Source: Porphyromonadaceae bacterium UBA4262
Lineage (GTDB): Bacteria; Bacteroidota; Bacteroidia; Bacteroidales; Muribaculaceae
Direction of reading: 5' to 3'
Length of the DNA: 64,000 nt
Assembly: GCA_002396085.1 (NCBI GenBank)
Contig: DGWI01000022.1
Coordinates: 1-64,000 of the forward strand
The notes under the pieces were generated by a model. That model saw only the letters and a program-made list of their open reading frames with translations. It had not been told where the DNA came from and did no database searches. This document shows positions 25,364 through 34,009 of this stretch, piece by piece; the first letter of the stretch is position 1, and each line of letters starts with the position of its first letter. A program made the position numbers and the translations under genes.

Positions 25364-27924
25364 AGAGTGATATTTGACTGCAAGTGGATGCGACTAGACG
25401 AACTGCCCACCATGATCTGGTAGGTACCATGTGGTGTCACGAAGCCACCCGTCTTGTCATCCCAGTAACGCAGTTCGCTGGTTGGGATGGTGATATTGAT
25501 GGTCTGTTTCTTGCCACGGGCGATGCTCACGCGTTCAAAGCCCTTGAGTTGCTTGATGGGCATGTAGGTACCCGTTTCGGGATAGTGGACATAGACCTGT
25601 GCCACCTCGTCGCCGTCACGTTTGCCGGTGTTGGTGATGTCAAAACTCACACGCACCTCATCGCCCACAACGCTCGTGTTCAAGCGGCTATAGCGGAATG
25701 TCGTGTAACTCAGACCATATCCGAACTCATAGAGTGGTCGTCCTGTGAAGTATTGATAGGTTCGACCTGGTCCGCTCGTGAGCGAGTAGTCGTCAAATGC
25801 CGGCAGGTCGTCCATCGAGCGGTAGAAGGTGAGTGGCAACCGTCCTCCGGGATTATAGTCACCAAAGAGTGCTTCGGCCACCGCGTTGCCACCCTGCTCG
25901 CCTGGATACCAGGCATCGAGGATGGCGGGGATGTGCTCGTCAATCCAGTTGATGGCTAGCGAACTGCCCGCTACCAGCACCACAACGGTGCGCGGGTTGA
26001 TCTTATAGATTTCTTGGATGAACTCACGTTGGTCGGCAGGCAACTCAAGTGTATAGCGGTCTTGACCCTCGCGCTCGATGCTCTTGTCGATGCCCATCAC
26101 CGCCACCACGACATCGCTCTCGCGGGCCACACGGCCGGCGTCGCCATACATGGCGATGCGGTCGCGTGTATCGACTTGTGGTGCACGCCAGTAGAGTCGT
26201 GCGAAGGCATCACCACCGCCGTCAAAGTATTCAATGACGATGTGATACTTCTTGCCGGCCTCCAGGGTGACTTCGGCATGATCCTCGGCTGCCGGGCGCG
26301 ACACCCACGAGTCAATGACCTGGCGGCCGTCAATCCACATGCGGCAGCCGTCATCGGTCTTGAGTGTGATGCGATAGTCACCACTCACTGTGGGGCAGAG
26401 GTCACCCGTCCAGCGGGCCGACATCGGTGCAAAACTGCGGATGGGGTCGGGTGGTTGGCTAGCCGGGTCATAGTATATTTCCTCCTCAACGCGCGTGCGA
26501 GGCGTACCCTGCAGATTGGCGTTGTCGAAGTATTCGGCCTTGATGCCTTCGGGGAAGAAACTCTTGTTGATGGGTTCATAGCCGTTGGCCATCGACACCC
26601 AGGGGGCGTGTAGCACCTCCACCTGGTTGCCCACCCGTGCGCGAATGGCATCGAGCACCGTGACAGGGTCGTTGACGGGTGTACCGCTGTAGTCACCAAA
26701 CTCGCAACGGGCCGCATTGAGACCAACGACACCGAGTTTCTTGATCTTCTTTGGGTTGAGAGGCAGCATATTATTCTGGTTCTTGAGCAGAACCAGGCTC
26801 TGTCGCGCCACCTCTAGTGCCAACTGCTGATGCTCCTTGCAGCCCACCACATCGGGGCTGATGCGGTTGTAGGGATTTAAACTCGGGTCATCAAACAATC
26901 CTAGTTTGAAGCGTCCACGCAAGATATGGTAGGCTGCCGAGTCGATGTCGGCATCGCTGACACGATAGTGGTGGTAGGCATCAAGCAATGGCTCACAATA
27001 GACATCGTGTGCGCACTCCAGATCCAACCCAGCTTTGATGGCAAGCACAGCGGCAGTCTCATAGTCACGCACAAACTTGTGTTGGGTCACCATCCACTGC
27101 GGTGCGCTGCAGTCGCTCACCACATAGCCCTGAAAACCCCAGTCGTGGCGCAGCACCTTCTGCAGCAGGTAGGCATTGACCGTGCAGGGCACATTGTTGA
27201 CGGCATTGTAGGCACTCATCACACTTTGCACCTTGCCCTCGATGACGCAACGCTCAAATGCTGGCAGGTAATATTCGCGCAGGTCACGCTCGCTGATGAT
27301 GGCATTGCAACTGGCGCGGTTGTGTTCCTCGTTGTTGGCGGCAAAGTGCTTGGTGGTCGACACAACCTTGATGTATCGCGGGTCGTCACCTTGCAGGCCG
27401 CGCACGAAGGCGCACCCCAACTTGCCGGTCAGGAAGGGATCCTCACCATAGGTCTCGGGTGTGCGGCCCCAGCGTGGATCGCGTGCCATGTTGATGGTGG
27501 GTGACCAGAAGGTGAGCAGATCGCTCGAGCCGTCGTGCTGCTTCTTTCCTTGCTCGAAGTAGTTCCACTTGCCTCGTGCCTCGTCGCTGATAGCAGTGGT
27601 GACACGGTGCAGCAGCGACGGATTCCAAGTGGCAGCCAAGCCGATGGCTTGGGGGAAGACAGTGAACTTGCCCGGGCGGACAATGCCATGCAGTGCCTCG
27701 TTGCCGTGATAGTACTTGTCGATGCCCAGTCGGGGTATGGCTGGAGCATTGTGTGTCATGAGCGATACCTTCTCTTCAAGCGTCATGCGACCCAGCAGGT
27801 CCATGATGCGCTCATGCATCGGTGCATTCATGTCACGAAATAAAGGGTGATCACTGGCCTGGGCACCAGCCAGCAGAGACAACGTGGCTGTGCATCCTAG
27901 CAGGATATGACGGAGTTTTGTCAT
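25360..27924 (-). CDS. GH3 family beta-glycosidase with PA14 domain
   Basis: 854 aa. Signal peptide ending AGAQA. The TIM-barrel domain has GNEALHGI, ARDPRWGRTPETYGEDP, KHFAANN and the nucleophile Asp271 in GYVVSDCSAPQW. The second domain carries a PA14 insertion (about 455-585, EYFDNANLQG ... KTDDGCRMWIDGRQVIDSW ... FARLYWRAP), which commonly caps the active site. The last 110 residues are FnIII-like. Activity could be beta-glucosidase or beta-xylosidase. Next to two GH30 enzymes, trimming of beta-glucan oligosaccharides is the most likely role, by analogy to known beta-1,6-glucan loci. It starts 2 bp after the upstream GH30 stop. Confidence 0.93.
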   Translation of the reverse strand: MTKLRHILLGCTATLSLLAGAQASDHPLFRDMNAPMHERIMDLLGRMTLEEKVSLMTHNAPAIPRLGIDKYYHGNEALHGIVRPGKFTVFPQAIGLAATWNPSLLHRVTTAISDEARGKWNYFEQGKKQHDGSSDLLTFWSPTINMARDPRWGRTPETYGEDPFLTGKLGCAFVRGLQGDDPRYIKVVSTTKHFAANNEEHNRASCNAIISERDLREYYLPAFERCVIEGKVQSVMSAYNAVNNVPCTVNAYLLQKVLRHDWGFQGYVVSDCSAPQWMVTQHKFVRDYETAAVLAIKAGLDLECAHDVYCEPLLDAYHHYRVSDADIDSAAYHILRGRFKLGLFDDPSLNPYNRISPDVVGCKEHQQLALEVARQSLVLLKNQNNMLPLNPKKIKKLGVVGLNAARCEFGDYSGTPVNDPVTVLDAIRARVGNQVEVLHAPWVSMANGYEPINKSFFPEGIKAEYFDNANLQGTPRTRVEEEIYYDPASQPPDPIRSFAPMSARWTGDLCPTVSGDYRITLKTDDGCRMWIDGRQVIDSWVSRPAAEDHAEVTLEAGKKYHIVIEYFDGGGDAFARLYWRAPQVDTRDRIAMYGDAGRVARESDVVVAVMGIDKSIEREGQDRYTLELPADQREFIQEIYKINPRTVVVLVAGSSLAINWIDEHIPAILDAWYPGEQGGNAVAEALFGDYNPGGRLPLTFYRSMDDLPAFDDYSLTSGPGRTYQYFTGRPLYEFGYGLSYTTFRYSRLNTSVVGDEVRVSFDITNTGKRDGDEVAQVYVHYPETGTYMPIKQLKGFERVSIARGKKQTINITIPTSELRYWDDKTGGFVTPHGTYQIMVGSSSSRIHLQSNITL

Positions 27925-27926
27925 TG

Positions 27927-29336
27927 TCAGAGTATTATGGTGTTAAACGAATGTGCTTTGAGTTGCAGGTTCAAGTAACGACCTTGCCAGTTGAGTGACA
28001 ATGTCTGTGCCTGGTCGGTGCGGTTGACGAGCAGCACTGTCACTTGGCCGTCGGGATTCTCAAAGGCTAGTATCTGTTCATTGTCCTCGGGCGTGACCAG
28101 GCGATAAGCCCCGGGTTTCACGCTATGGCACAGGTGCTTCATCAGGTAGAACTCAGGATGATAGGTCACTGTCTTTTGCTCGGTGTCGATGGTGATGAGC
28201 GAGTTTTGCTTCCATCCCCAGGGACTAGTTCCATGTTGGTCAAGCACCATGTTCCAGTAACTGAACACCACTGCCCCGTTGCGCAGATAATGGCTCATCT
28301 GCCACCAGGTGTGCTCGGCTGCACCCCAGTCGTTGCTGCCGTTGCCGCACTCGGCCTCGGTGTGCATCATCTTGAGGTGAGGATACTCCTTGTTGATATA
28401 GGGGATGGCTCCCTTGCCATCCCACTGGAATCCAACGCCTCGCCAGTACTTCTTGGCCTTGGGGTCATCAAGGGCCACGCGTGTGAAGGCAGGATTGTCG
28501 CGGTTGATGGTGCCAAAGTAGATGTCGGTCTTGATGCCGTCGTGCTCAAAGCGCGGGCCCAGGAAGTTGCCCACAAAGTAGGCCATATCCTCGGGTCGCC
28601 AGGTGCAACTGGCGTACTTCTGAGTCGAGCATGGCTCATTCTGGATGCAGATGGCCTCGATGGGCACACCCTCGGCAGTGTATGCCTGGACATACTTGGC
28701 AAAGTAGAGGGCATAGGCATTGAGCACACCATTCATCATCTTGATGCCCGTGGTGGGTAGTTCTTGCTCCAGCGCGCGTGGCATGCCGTTGTGGTTGGGC
28801 TTGTCGTTGTCGTAGCAGCCGGCATAGTGGTTGCTGACCTTCATCCATGCCGGTGGGCTCCAGGGCGAGGCCCAGAACTTGAGCGTTGGCTGGAACTGCT
28901 GTGCGGCTTTGACATAGCGCAACAGGATGTGCCGGTCACGCGCGATGCTGAAGTTAACCATCTCGTAGTCATCGGCAACGTCGTTGAGCGAATAATAGTT
29001 CATCGCAAAGTCACTGGCTCCGATGGGCAGACGGCAGTAGGTGAAATTGCACTCGCTGGGTGCAAACAGTTGGCGCATCACTTCTTGTCGCTGTGACTCA
29101 TCGAGGCAGCACAGCGCATCCCAGCCCAACTCGTTGAAGGTGCCTCCCAGACCATCAATCTGTTGCGCGTGTTGTGTCGAGATCGTGATCGCTTGCGCTT
29201 GTGGGATCTGTGACCACTTGACTGCTTTCTCGCGGTGCCAGCAGTCGCCTGGTGATGAACTATACCAGTCGAGTGCGCCCAGTGTTTGTGCAACAGTGGC
29301 CAGGAGTGTAAGGATGATAATGGATTGCTTGCGCAT
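27927..29336 (-). CDS. GH30 family glycoside hydrolase (paralogue 2)
   Basis: 469 aa. Signal peptide ending TLGA. (beta/alpha)8 barrel plus beta-sandwich typical of GH30: IDGLGGTFNELGWDAL, YCRLPIGASDFAMNYYS, FWASPWSPPAWMK, acid/base Glu234 in ICIQNEP, nucleophile Glu327 in MMHTEAECG. The sequence resembles bacterial glucosylceramidase/endo-beta-1,6-glucanase members (subfamilies 1 and 3). It is a tandem paralogue of the next gene upstream, with catalytic glutamates at the same positions. No lipobox, so probably periplasmic. Two-base gap to the following GH3 gene. Confidence 0.92.
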   Translation of the reverse strand: MRKQSIIILTLLATVAQTLGALDWYSSSPGDCWHREKAVKWSQIPQAQAITISTQHAQQIDGLGGTFNELGWDALCCLDESQRQEVMRQLFAPSECNFTYCRLPIGASDFAMNYYSLNDVADDYEMVNFSIARDRHILLRYVKAAQQFQPTLKFWASPWSPPAWMKVSNHYAGCYDNDKPNHNGMPRALEQELPTTGIKMMNGVLNAYALYFAKYVQAYTAEGVPIEAICIQNEPCSTQKYASCTWRPEDMAYFVGNFLGPRFEHDGIKTDIYFGTINRDNPAFTRVALDDPKAKKYWRGVGFQWDGKGAIPYINKEYPHLKMMHTEAECGNGSNDWGAAEHTWWQMSHYLRNGAVVFSYWNMVLDQHGTSPWGWKQNSLITIDTEQKTVTYHPEFYLMKHLCHSVKPGAYRLVTPEDNEQILAFENPDGQVTVLLVNRTDQAQTLSLNWQGRYLNLQLKAHSFNTIIL

Positions 29337-29338
29337 GT

Positions 29339-30751
29339 CTATTGGATAAGAAATGTGTTAAACGATTTGGGTTGCAAGGTCATGCGTAGCACCTGGCAGT
29401 CAACGGCAATCTTCATGTGGCGCTCATGATTGTGTTTGTTGGCAACAAACACGATGGTTGTGCCGTCAGGGTTGCGGAAGGCCAGCATGGTCTCGTCTTG
29501 GCCCATGGTTTTGAGTTTATAAGCACCAGGCTTGACATAGTGGCTGAGGTGCTTCATCAGGTAGAACTCAGGCGTGTAGGTGACGGTGCGGTCGTTAGAG
29601 TTGACGACCACCAGCGTGTTCTGATCCCATCCCCACGAACTGGTGCCCTTGTCACGCAGCACCATGTTGAAGTACATGTAAGTATTGATGCCGTTGTCAA
29701 TGTAGTTCTTGACCATATCAAAGGTGTGTTCGGCTGCAGCCCAGTCGTTGGTTCCGCTTCCGCACTCATTCTCAGTGCACATCAATGGCATGAGTGGGAA
29801 CTGACGTCGCATGGGTGCGACAATATCTTTGCCCTCCCACTGGAAGCCGGCACCACTGATGTATCTTCCTGCAATGGGGTCTTTGACCACCTGCAACACC
29901 TCGTCCAGTCGGTCGGTATTCATGGTGCCGTGCCAGATTTGTACACCGGGATGGTCCTTCTTGAGTTTGGGTCCCAAGTACTTACCGATAAATAGTGCGG
30001 TGCCTTGTGGCGACCACGAGCAATTGGGCCAGATGTTGATGGTGTAGGGCTCGTTCTGGAACATGATCATGTTGATGTTGATGCCCTCTTGCTTGTAGGC
30101 CGTGAGATAGCGTGAGAAGTAGGTGGCATAGGCCTGCAAGTATTTCTTCTTGAGGATAAATTGGTCTTGCCCATGGGTCATGTCAGGGCCGGGATAACCA
30201 TTACCTTGTCCAGCCTTGGTGGCATAGTGACCGTTGGTTTTCATCCATGTGGGCGGCGTCCAGGGACATGCCCACAACTGTAGATTGGGATTGACGCTCA
30301 AGGCAGCCTTGATGTAGGGAATCAGGCCTGTGCGGTCGCGGTCGATGCTGAAGTGACGCATCTTGAAGTCGCCTGCATGATCATTGAGGCTATAGTAGTC
30401 GCGGGCAAAGTCATTGGCTCCGATGGGGGTGCGGCAGTAGGTGAAGCACACACCATCGGTGGGGTGGAACAGTTGGTCTAAAACAGCCTGACGCGTGCTG
30501 CTATCCAACAGTTGCAGCGCATCCCAGCCGAGTTCGCCAAAGCAGCCGCCGAATCCCAACATCTGTTGCTCCTTGTAGTGTGTGACAATCACATCGTTGA
30601 CATCGTCTTGTTCGAAGTCGGTGATGGTGATATCATGATTAGTCTGCCACGGTGACTGAACCGTGCTGCTGGTCCACTGCACATTGAAGGCACTGACTTG
30701 AAGCACAGTTGTCATTAGAGTGATGATTATAACAATCTTCCAATATCTCAT
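29339..30751 (-). CDS. GH30 family glycoside hydrolase (paralogue 1)
   Basis: 470 aa. Signal peptide about 1-21. GH30 motifs: LGFGGCFGELGWDAL, YCRTPIGANDFARDYYS, LWACPWTPPTWMK, acid/base Glu234 in IMFQNEPYT, nucleophile Glu327 in LMCTENECG, and GWDQNTLVVVNS in the side beta-structure. Same length and spacing as its neighbour at 27927 but clearly diverged, so the duplication is not recent. A role in cleaving beta-1,6-glucan is likely, inferred from the GH30-GH3-SusCD combination. Confidence 0.92.
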   Translation of the reverse strand: MRYWKIVIIITLMTTVLQVSAFNVQWTSSTVQSPWQTNHDITITDFEQDDVNDVIVTHYKEQQMLGFGGCFGELGWDALQLLDSSTRQAVLDQLFHPTDGVCFTYCRTPIGANDFARDYYSLNDHAGDFKMRHFSIDRDRTGLIPYIKAALSVNPNLQLWACPWTPPTWMKTNGHYATKAGQGNGYPGPDMTHGQDQFILKKKYLQAYATYFSRYLTAYKQEGININMIMFQNEPYTINIWPNCSWSPQGTALFIGKYLGPKLKKDHPGVQIWHGTMNTDRLDEVLQVVKDPIAGRYISGAGFQWEGKDIVAPMRRQFPLMPLMCTENECGSGTNDWAAAEHTFDMVKNYIDNGINTYMYFNMVLRDKGTSSWGWDQNTLVVVNSNDRTVTYTPEFYLMKHLSHYVKPGAYKLKTMGQDETMLAFRNPDGTTIVFVANKHNHERHMKIAVDCQVLRMTLQPKSFNTFLIQ

Positions 30752-30765
30752 GGGTTAATAGCGGT

Positions 30766-33015
30766 TTAATGATGTGGATAAGGGAGGGCCGATGGAGGCA
30801 TAGCGCCAATGTCACTTCCCCAGTTGGTGTGGCGGCTGCTCATGTTGAGCATGATGGTACCGCCGTTTTGTATGTCTTCATGATTGAACCACGGACGATT
30901 GCATGGTTGCCCGTTGATGGTTGCGCTCATGATATACTTGGCTTGTTCGCTGGCCGAGGGTGCCTGGATATTCAGAACTTTACCCCCAGCGAGGCTGATG
31001 CGGATGTCGTTGAAGAAAGGACTACCCAGGTTGTAAACAGGCAAGCCTGGTGTCACGGGATAGAATCCTATCATCGAGAACACCACAAATCCCGACAGGC
31101 CACCGCCGTCTTCATCGCCTGGCATGCCCATCAGGTCGTTACGGAACCATTGGTGCACAAGTTCGCGCACACGCTTCTGCGTCTTCCAGGGCTGCCCGGC
31201 ATAGTTGTAGAGGTAGGGGATGTGCATTGAGGGTTCATTGCCCATGGTGAATTGCCCGACATTACCTGTCTGGTCAGGCAACTGGTGGTAGAAGTTGTAA
31301 CGCTCGGTACCCAGCCACTCGTCAAAGGTCTGGTCGAGATTCTTCACAAAGGCTTCACGCCCACCCATCAGGTTGACAAGGTCGGCAGGATTGTGCTGGA
31401 CATCCCAGCGATAGGTCCAGCCGTTGTTCTCGTCATAGTATTCGCGTGCTCCGATGCCGCCCGAAAAGCGGTAATCGAAGGGCTCAATCCACTGTCCGTC
31501 CTTGTCTTTGGGATGAAAGAACGAGGTGGCGGGGTTGAACAAGTTGCGGTAGTTGTAACTGCAACGCAAGTAGTGGCGTGCCTCATCGTTGCGTCCCAGC
31601 GCTGTCGCTATCTGCGACAGGCACCACTGGTCGTAACTAGTGCCGAGGGTTACTGCCACGGGTTGGCGCTTCTCCCAACTGTTGACTCCGGGCACGTTCT
31701 CGCGTTCGCCAGGCTTGAGTGCCGGGATATAGCCATGATCACGATAGAATGTGTCAAGCCATGTCGCGTCATGTGATGACCACGGAGCCAAAGTCTTCTC
31801 CTCAATGCCTCGGCGGCAATAGTCGTAGGCCTTGGCGAGGTCAAAGTCATGCAGCCCCTTGCCCCAAGCATCGGCTACAACGGCAACACCGTGGTTGCAG
31901 TTCATGCGTCGCGAGTCGCCTGTCACCGCAGGGAAGGTGGGGAACCAATGACGTGGGTCGTGCTCAGCAGTGCGCAACAGCGAGCGAATCATGTCGGTCT
32001 CGCGCTCAGGATCGATGAGCATGCGCAGTGGATGCGCGGCACGATAGGTGTCCCACAACCAGTCGTCGGTGTAGAAAGGGTGCCCCTCATCGCTGTGTAC
32101 CTGATGGTCGGCAGGGCAGAAGTATTGACCTTGCTCGCTGATGCACACGGGGCGTTCCATGCAGCGGTAGAGTGAGGTATAGAACACCGCGCGGTCATTC
32201 TCGGTGCCACCCGTGACAGTGATTTTGCCCAATTCTTGATTCCACACATTGCGACCTTGTTCCATCACCTGCTCGAGCGACTTCTTGGCCACCTCGGCAT
32301 TAAAGTTGCGCTGTGCCTGCTCTGTGCTGATGTAGGACACGGCATAGCGCAGGTTTACGACGCTTTTGCCAGGATATTGCAACACCACGCAGGCGTTGTC
32401 GCCACTGGCGCTGTGTTGTGTGTCATCCAGGCGATGGCTTTGCAGTGCACCTGTCGCGACAGGTGCCCGGTCGACCTCGGCATAGAGGTAGACTCGCACA
32501 CCTCCCCAGGTGTTCTGGTAACCAGTGATGCACTTGCCTTGCACATGCATCTCACCATTACCCGAGTTGAGGAGTAAGAAGCCGGGTTGAACTTCATTGA
32601 ATTGCAACTTGTAGATGGCACTGTGTTGTAGGGGTGACATCTCGACTGTCACTCGTTGCTCGTCAAGGTCACTGCTATAGTAGTAAGGCTTGATTTGCTC
32701 GTTGTCATAGTCGGTGCGCATGATCGGGTGCAGTTGTCCCTCGGTCTGTGTAACCGACAGGGCAAAGCAACTGTTCTCGCGATGATTGACAACGATGAGT
32801 GGCAGTCCGCTCACCTTGCCCTCGACATGACTGCCTCGATTGGGATAGAAGCGCAACATACCGTAGGGCAAGTGTACGGTTGGATAGGTGGGCTTGAGCA
32901 GATGGCTAATATTGCCCATATAAGGGTTCACATAGTCAACAACATCGGTTGCCATGGCTTGCGCCCATAACGCAAGCCACAGTATCAATACTAACAATCT
33001 GCTCAGTTCCCTCAT
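30766..33015 (-). CDS. GH92 family alpha-mannosidase-like enzyme (non-canonical catalytic loop)
   Basis: 749 aa. Signal peptide ending AMA. GH92 signatures: VDYVNPYMGN, FYTSLYRCMERP, DEGHPFYTDDWLWDTYRAAHPL, MNCNHGVAVVADAW, GNEPSMHIPYLYNYAGQPWKTQ, FSMIGFYPVTPG. In the loop that usually reads GNDDCGQMSAW, this protein has GDEDGGGLSGF (Asp634-Glu635-Asp636), so the first catalytic-base Asp is replaced by Glu. GH92 enzymes are calcium-dependent exo-alpha-mannosidases. The changed loop may alter linkage or substrate (for example mannose-1-phosphate linkages), which is speculative. Lies between the surface lipoprotein and the first GH30. Confidence 0.9.
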   Translation of the reverse strand: MRELSRLLVLILWLALWAQAMATDVVDYVNPYMGNISHLLKPTYPTVHLPYGMLRFYPNRGSHVEGKVSGLPLIVVNHRENSCFALSVTQTEGQLHPIMRTDYDNEQIKPYYYSSDLDEQRVTVEMSPLQHSAIYKLQFNEVQPGFLLLNSGNGEMHVQGKCITGYQNTWGGVRVYLYAEVDRAPVATGALQSHRLDDTQHSASGDNACVVLQYPGKSVVNLRYAVSYISTEQAQRNFNAEVAKKSLEQVMEQGRNVWNQELGKITVTGGTENDRAVFYTSLYRCMERPVCISEQGQYFCPADHQVHSDEGHPFYTDDWLWDTYRAAHPLRMLIDPERETDMIRSLLRTAEHDPRHWFPTFPAVTGDSRRMNCNHGVAVVADAWGKGLHDFDLAKAYDYCRRGIEEKTLAPWSSHDATWLDTFYRDHGYIPALKPGERENVPGVNSWEKRQPVAVTLGTSYDQWCLSQIATALGRNDEARHYLRCSYNYRNLFNPATSFFHPKDKDGQWIEPFDYRFSGGIGAREYYDENNGWTYRWDVQHNPADLVNLMGGREAFVKNLDQTFDEWLGTERYNFYHQLPDQTGNVGQFTMGNEPSMHIPYLYNYAGQPWKTQKRVRELVHQWFRNDLMGMPGDEDGGGLSGFVVFSMIGFYPVTPGLPVYNLGSPFFNDIRISLAGGKVLNIQAPSASEQAKYIMSATINGQPCNRPWFNHEDIQNGGTIMLNMSSRHTNWGSDIGAMPPSALPYPHH

Positions 33016-33054
33016 TTCTTAGTGTTTACAGTTATAAACTGAAAAATAGAAAAA

Positions 33055-33984
33055 CTATTTTCTCTGTACGCAACTTTCGGTCATTTCAATCCATGCTTCC
33101 TCGCCGGCAATGGTGTCTTTGTAGCGATAGTGCAAGTGGAAAACATATCGGTTGCGCGTGTCGACGGCAAAGTAGTTGTCCTCGGCACCACCCAGCATCT
33201 CAACCACCAGTGATCCATAGGGAGTGATGGTGATAGAGTTGTCACTGTTGATGGTCAGTGTCATGGCATACTTGTCAATCTCGGCCTTAGTGACATTGGC
33301 AGGGTTATAGGTGTTGGTACCGGCAAAGCAGCGTACCTGATTCTTGCTCAGTGGAGCAAAAATGCGGGTCACCGAGATACCGCCGGCTACGTCGCCGGCT
33401 GCCAGATGGCGGTCTTCGACACCAGTCACCTGATAATAGGTGGTCGACGCCATGGTGGCATACTTGTTGCGCAGCACAATCTGATAGAGCACCTTCTGCT
33501 TGTCGGGATTGATCTCGTAGTCGCTGACCGACTTGATGCGCAACGGGATGAAGTAGGTCGAGTCGGGACTCAGGCCGTCAGGACGAATCTTGATGGGCAA
33601 TAATGCATAGTTGTCCTCGTTGTCGGCTCGCAAGATGGTCTGATAGGAATCAATACTATACTTGCTTGCATCGAGCGTGTGGGCATAGCGCGATGAGTCG
33701 AGGTCAAAATACATGTAGTTGTAGTCGCCCACGGCATCGGGGTCTGGCTCGAGGGTTACGGTCACATCGTGGTCGATGTGTTGGGTACCGGCACAGTAAG
33801 CTGTGATATAACCTATCGACTCTTCACCCAGGTCATGCTCCGACTCGAAGGTGTAATCATCGGTGCTGAGCAGGTAGATGACTTTCTTGTACAACTCACC
33901 GCGGAACTGCGCGTTCTCGTCGCAACTGGTCATCAGCAGTGACAACATGATGGCGGTGAGGATATATAATTTCTTCATTTTCAT
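33055..33984 (-). CDS. Surface glycan-binding lipoprotein with DUF1735/DUF4361-type domains
   Basis: 309 aa. Lipobox SLLMTSC (Cys21) followed by DEN, an acidic surface-export type sequence. The N-terminal domain (VIYLLSTDDYTFESEHDLGE...DVTVTLEPDPDAV...YTLDASKY-like, LPIKIRPDGLSPDSTYFIPLRIKSVSDYEINPDKQ) matches the DUF1735 pattern. The C-terminal half resembles DUF4361. Position immediately after SusD is typical for SusE/F-like binding proteins. It would hold the polysaccharide at the surface. Confidence 0.82.
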   Translation of the reverse strand: MKMKKLYILTAIMLSLLMTSCDENAQFRGELYKKVIYLLSTDDYTFESEHDLGEESIGYITAYCAGTQHIDHDVTVTLEPDPDAVGDYNYMYFDLDSSRYAHTLDASKYSIDSYQTILRADNEDNYALLPIKIRPDGLSPDSTYFIPLRIKSVSDYEINPDKQKVLYQIVLRNKYATMASTTYYQVTGVEDRHLAAGDVAGGISVTRIFAPLSKNQVRCFAGTNTYNPANVTKAEIDKYAMTLTINSDNSITITPYGSLVVEMLGGAEDNYFAVDTRNRYVFHLHYRYKDTIAGEEAWIEMTESCVQRK

Positions 33985-34009
33985 ATTCTATCGGATAACA
34001 TTAAATGGT

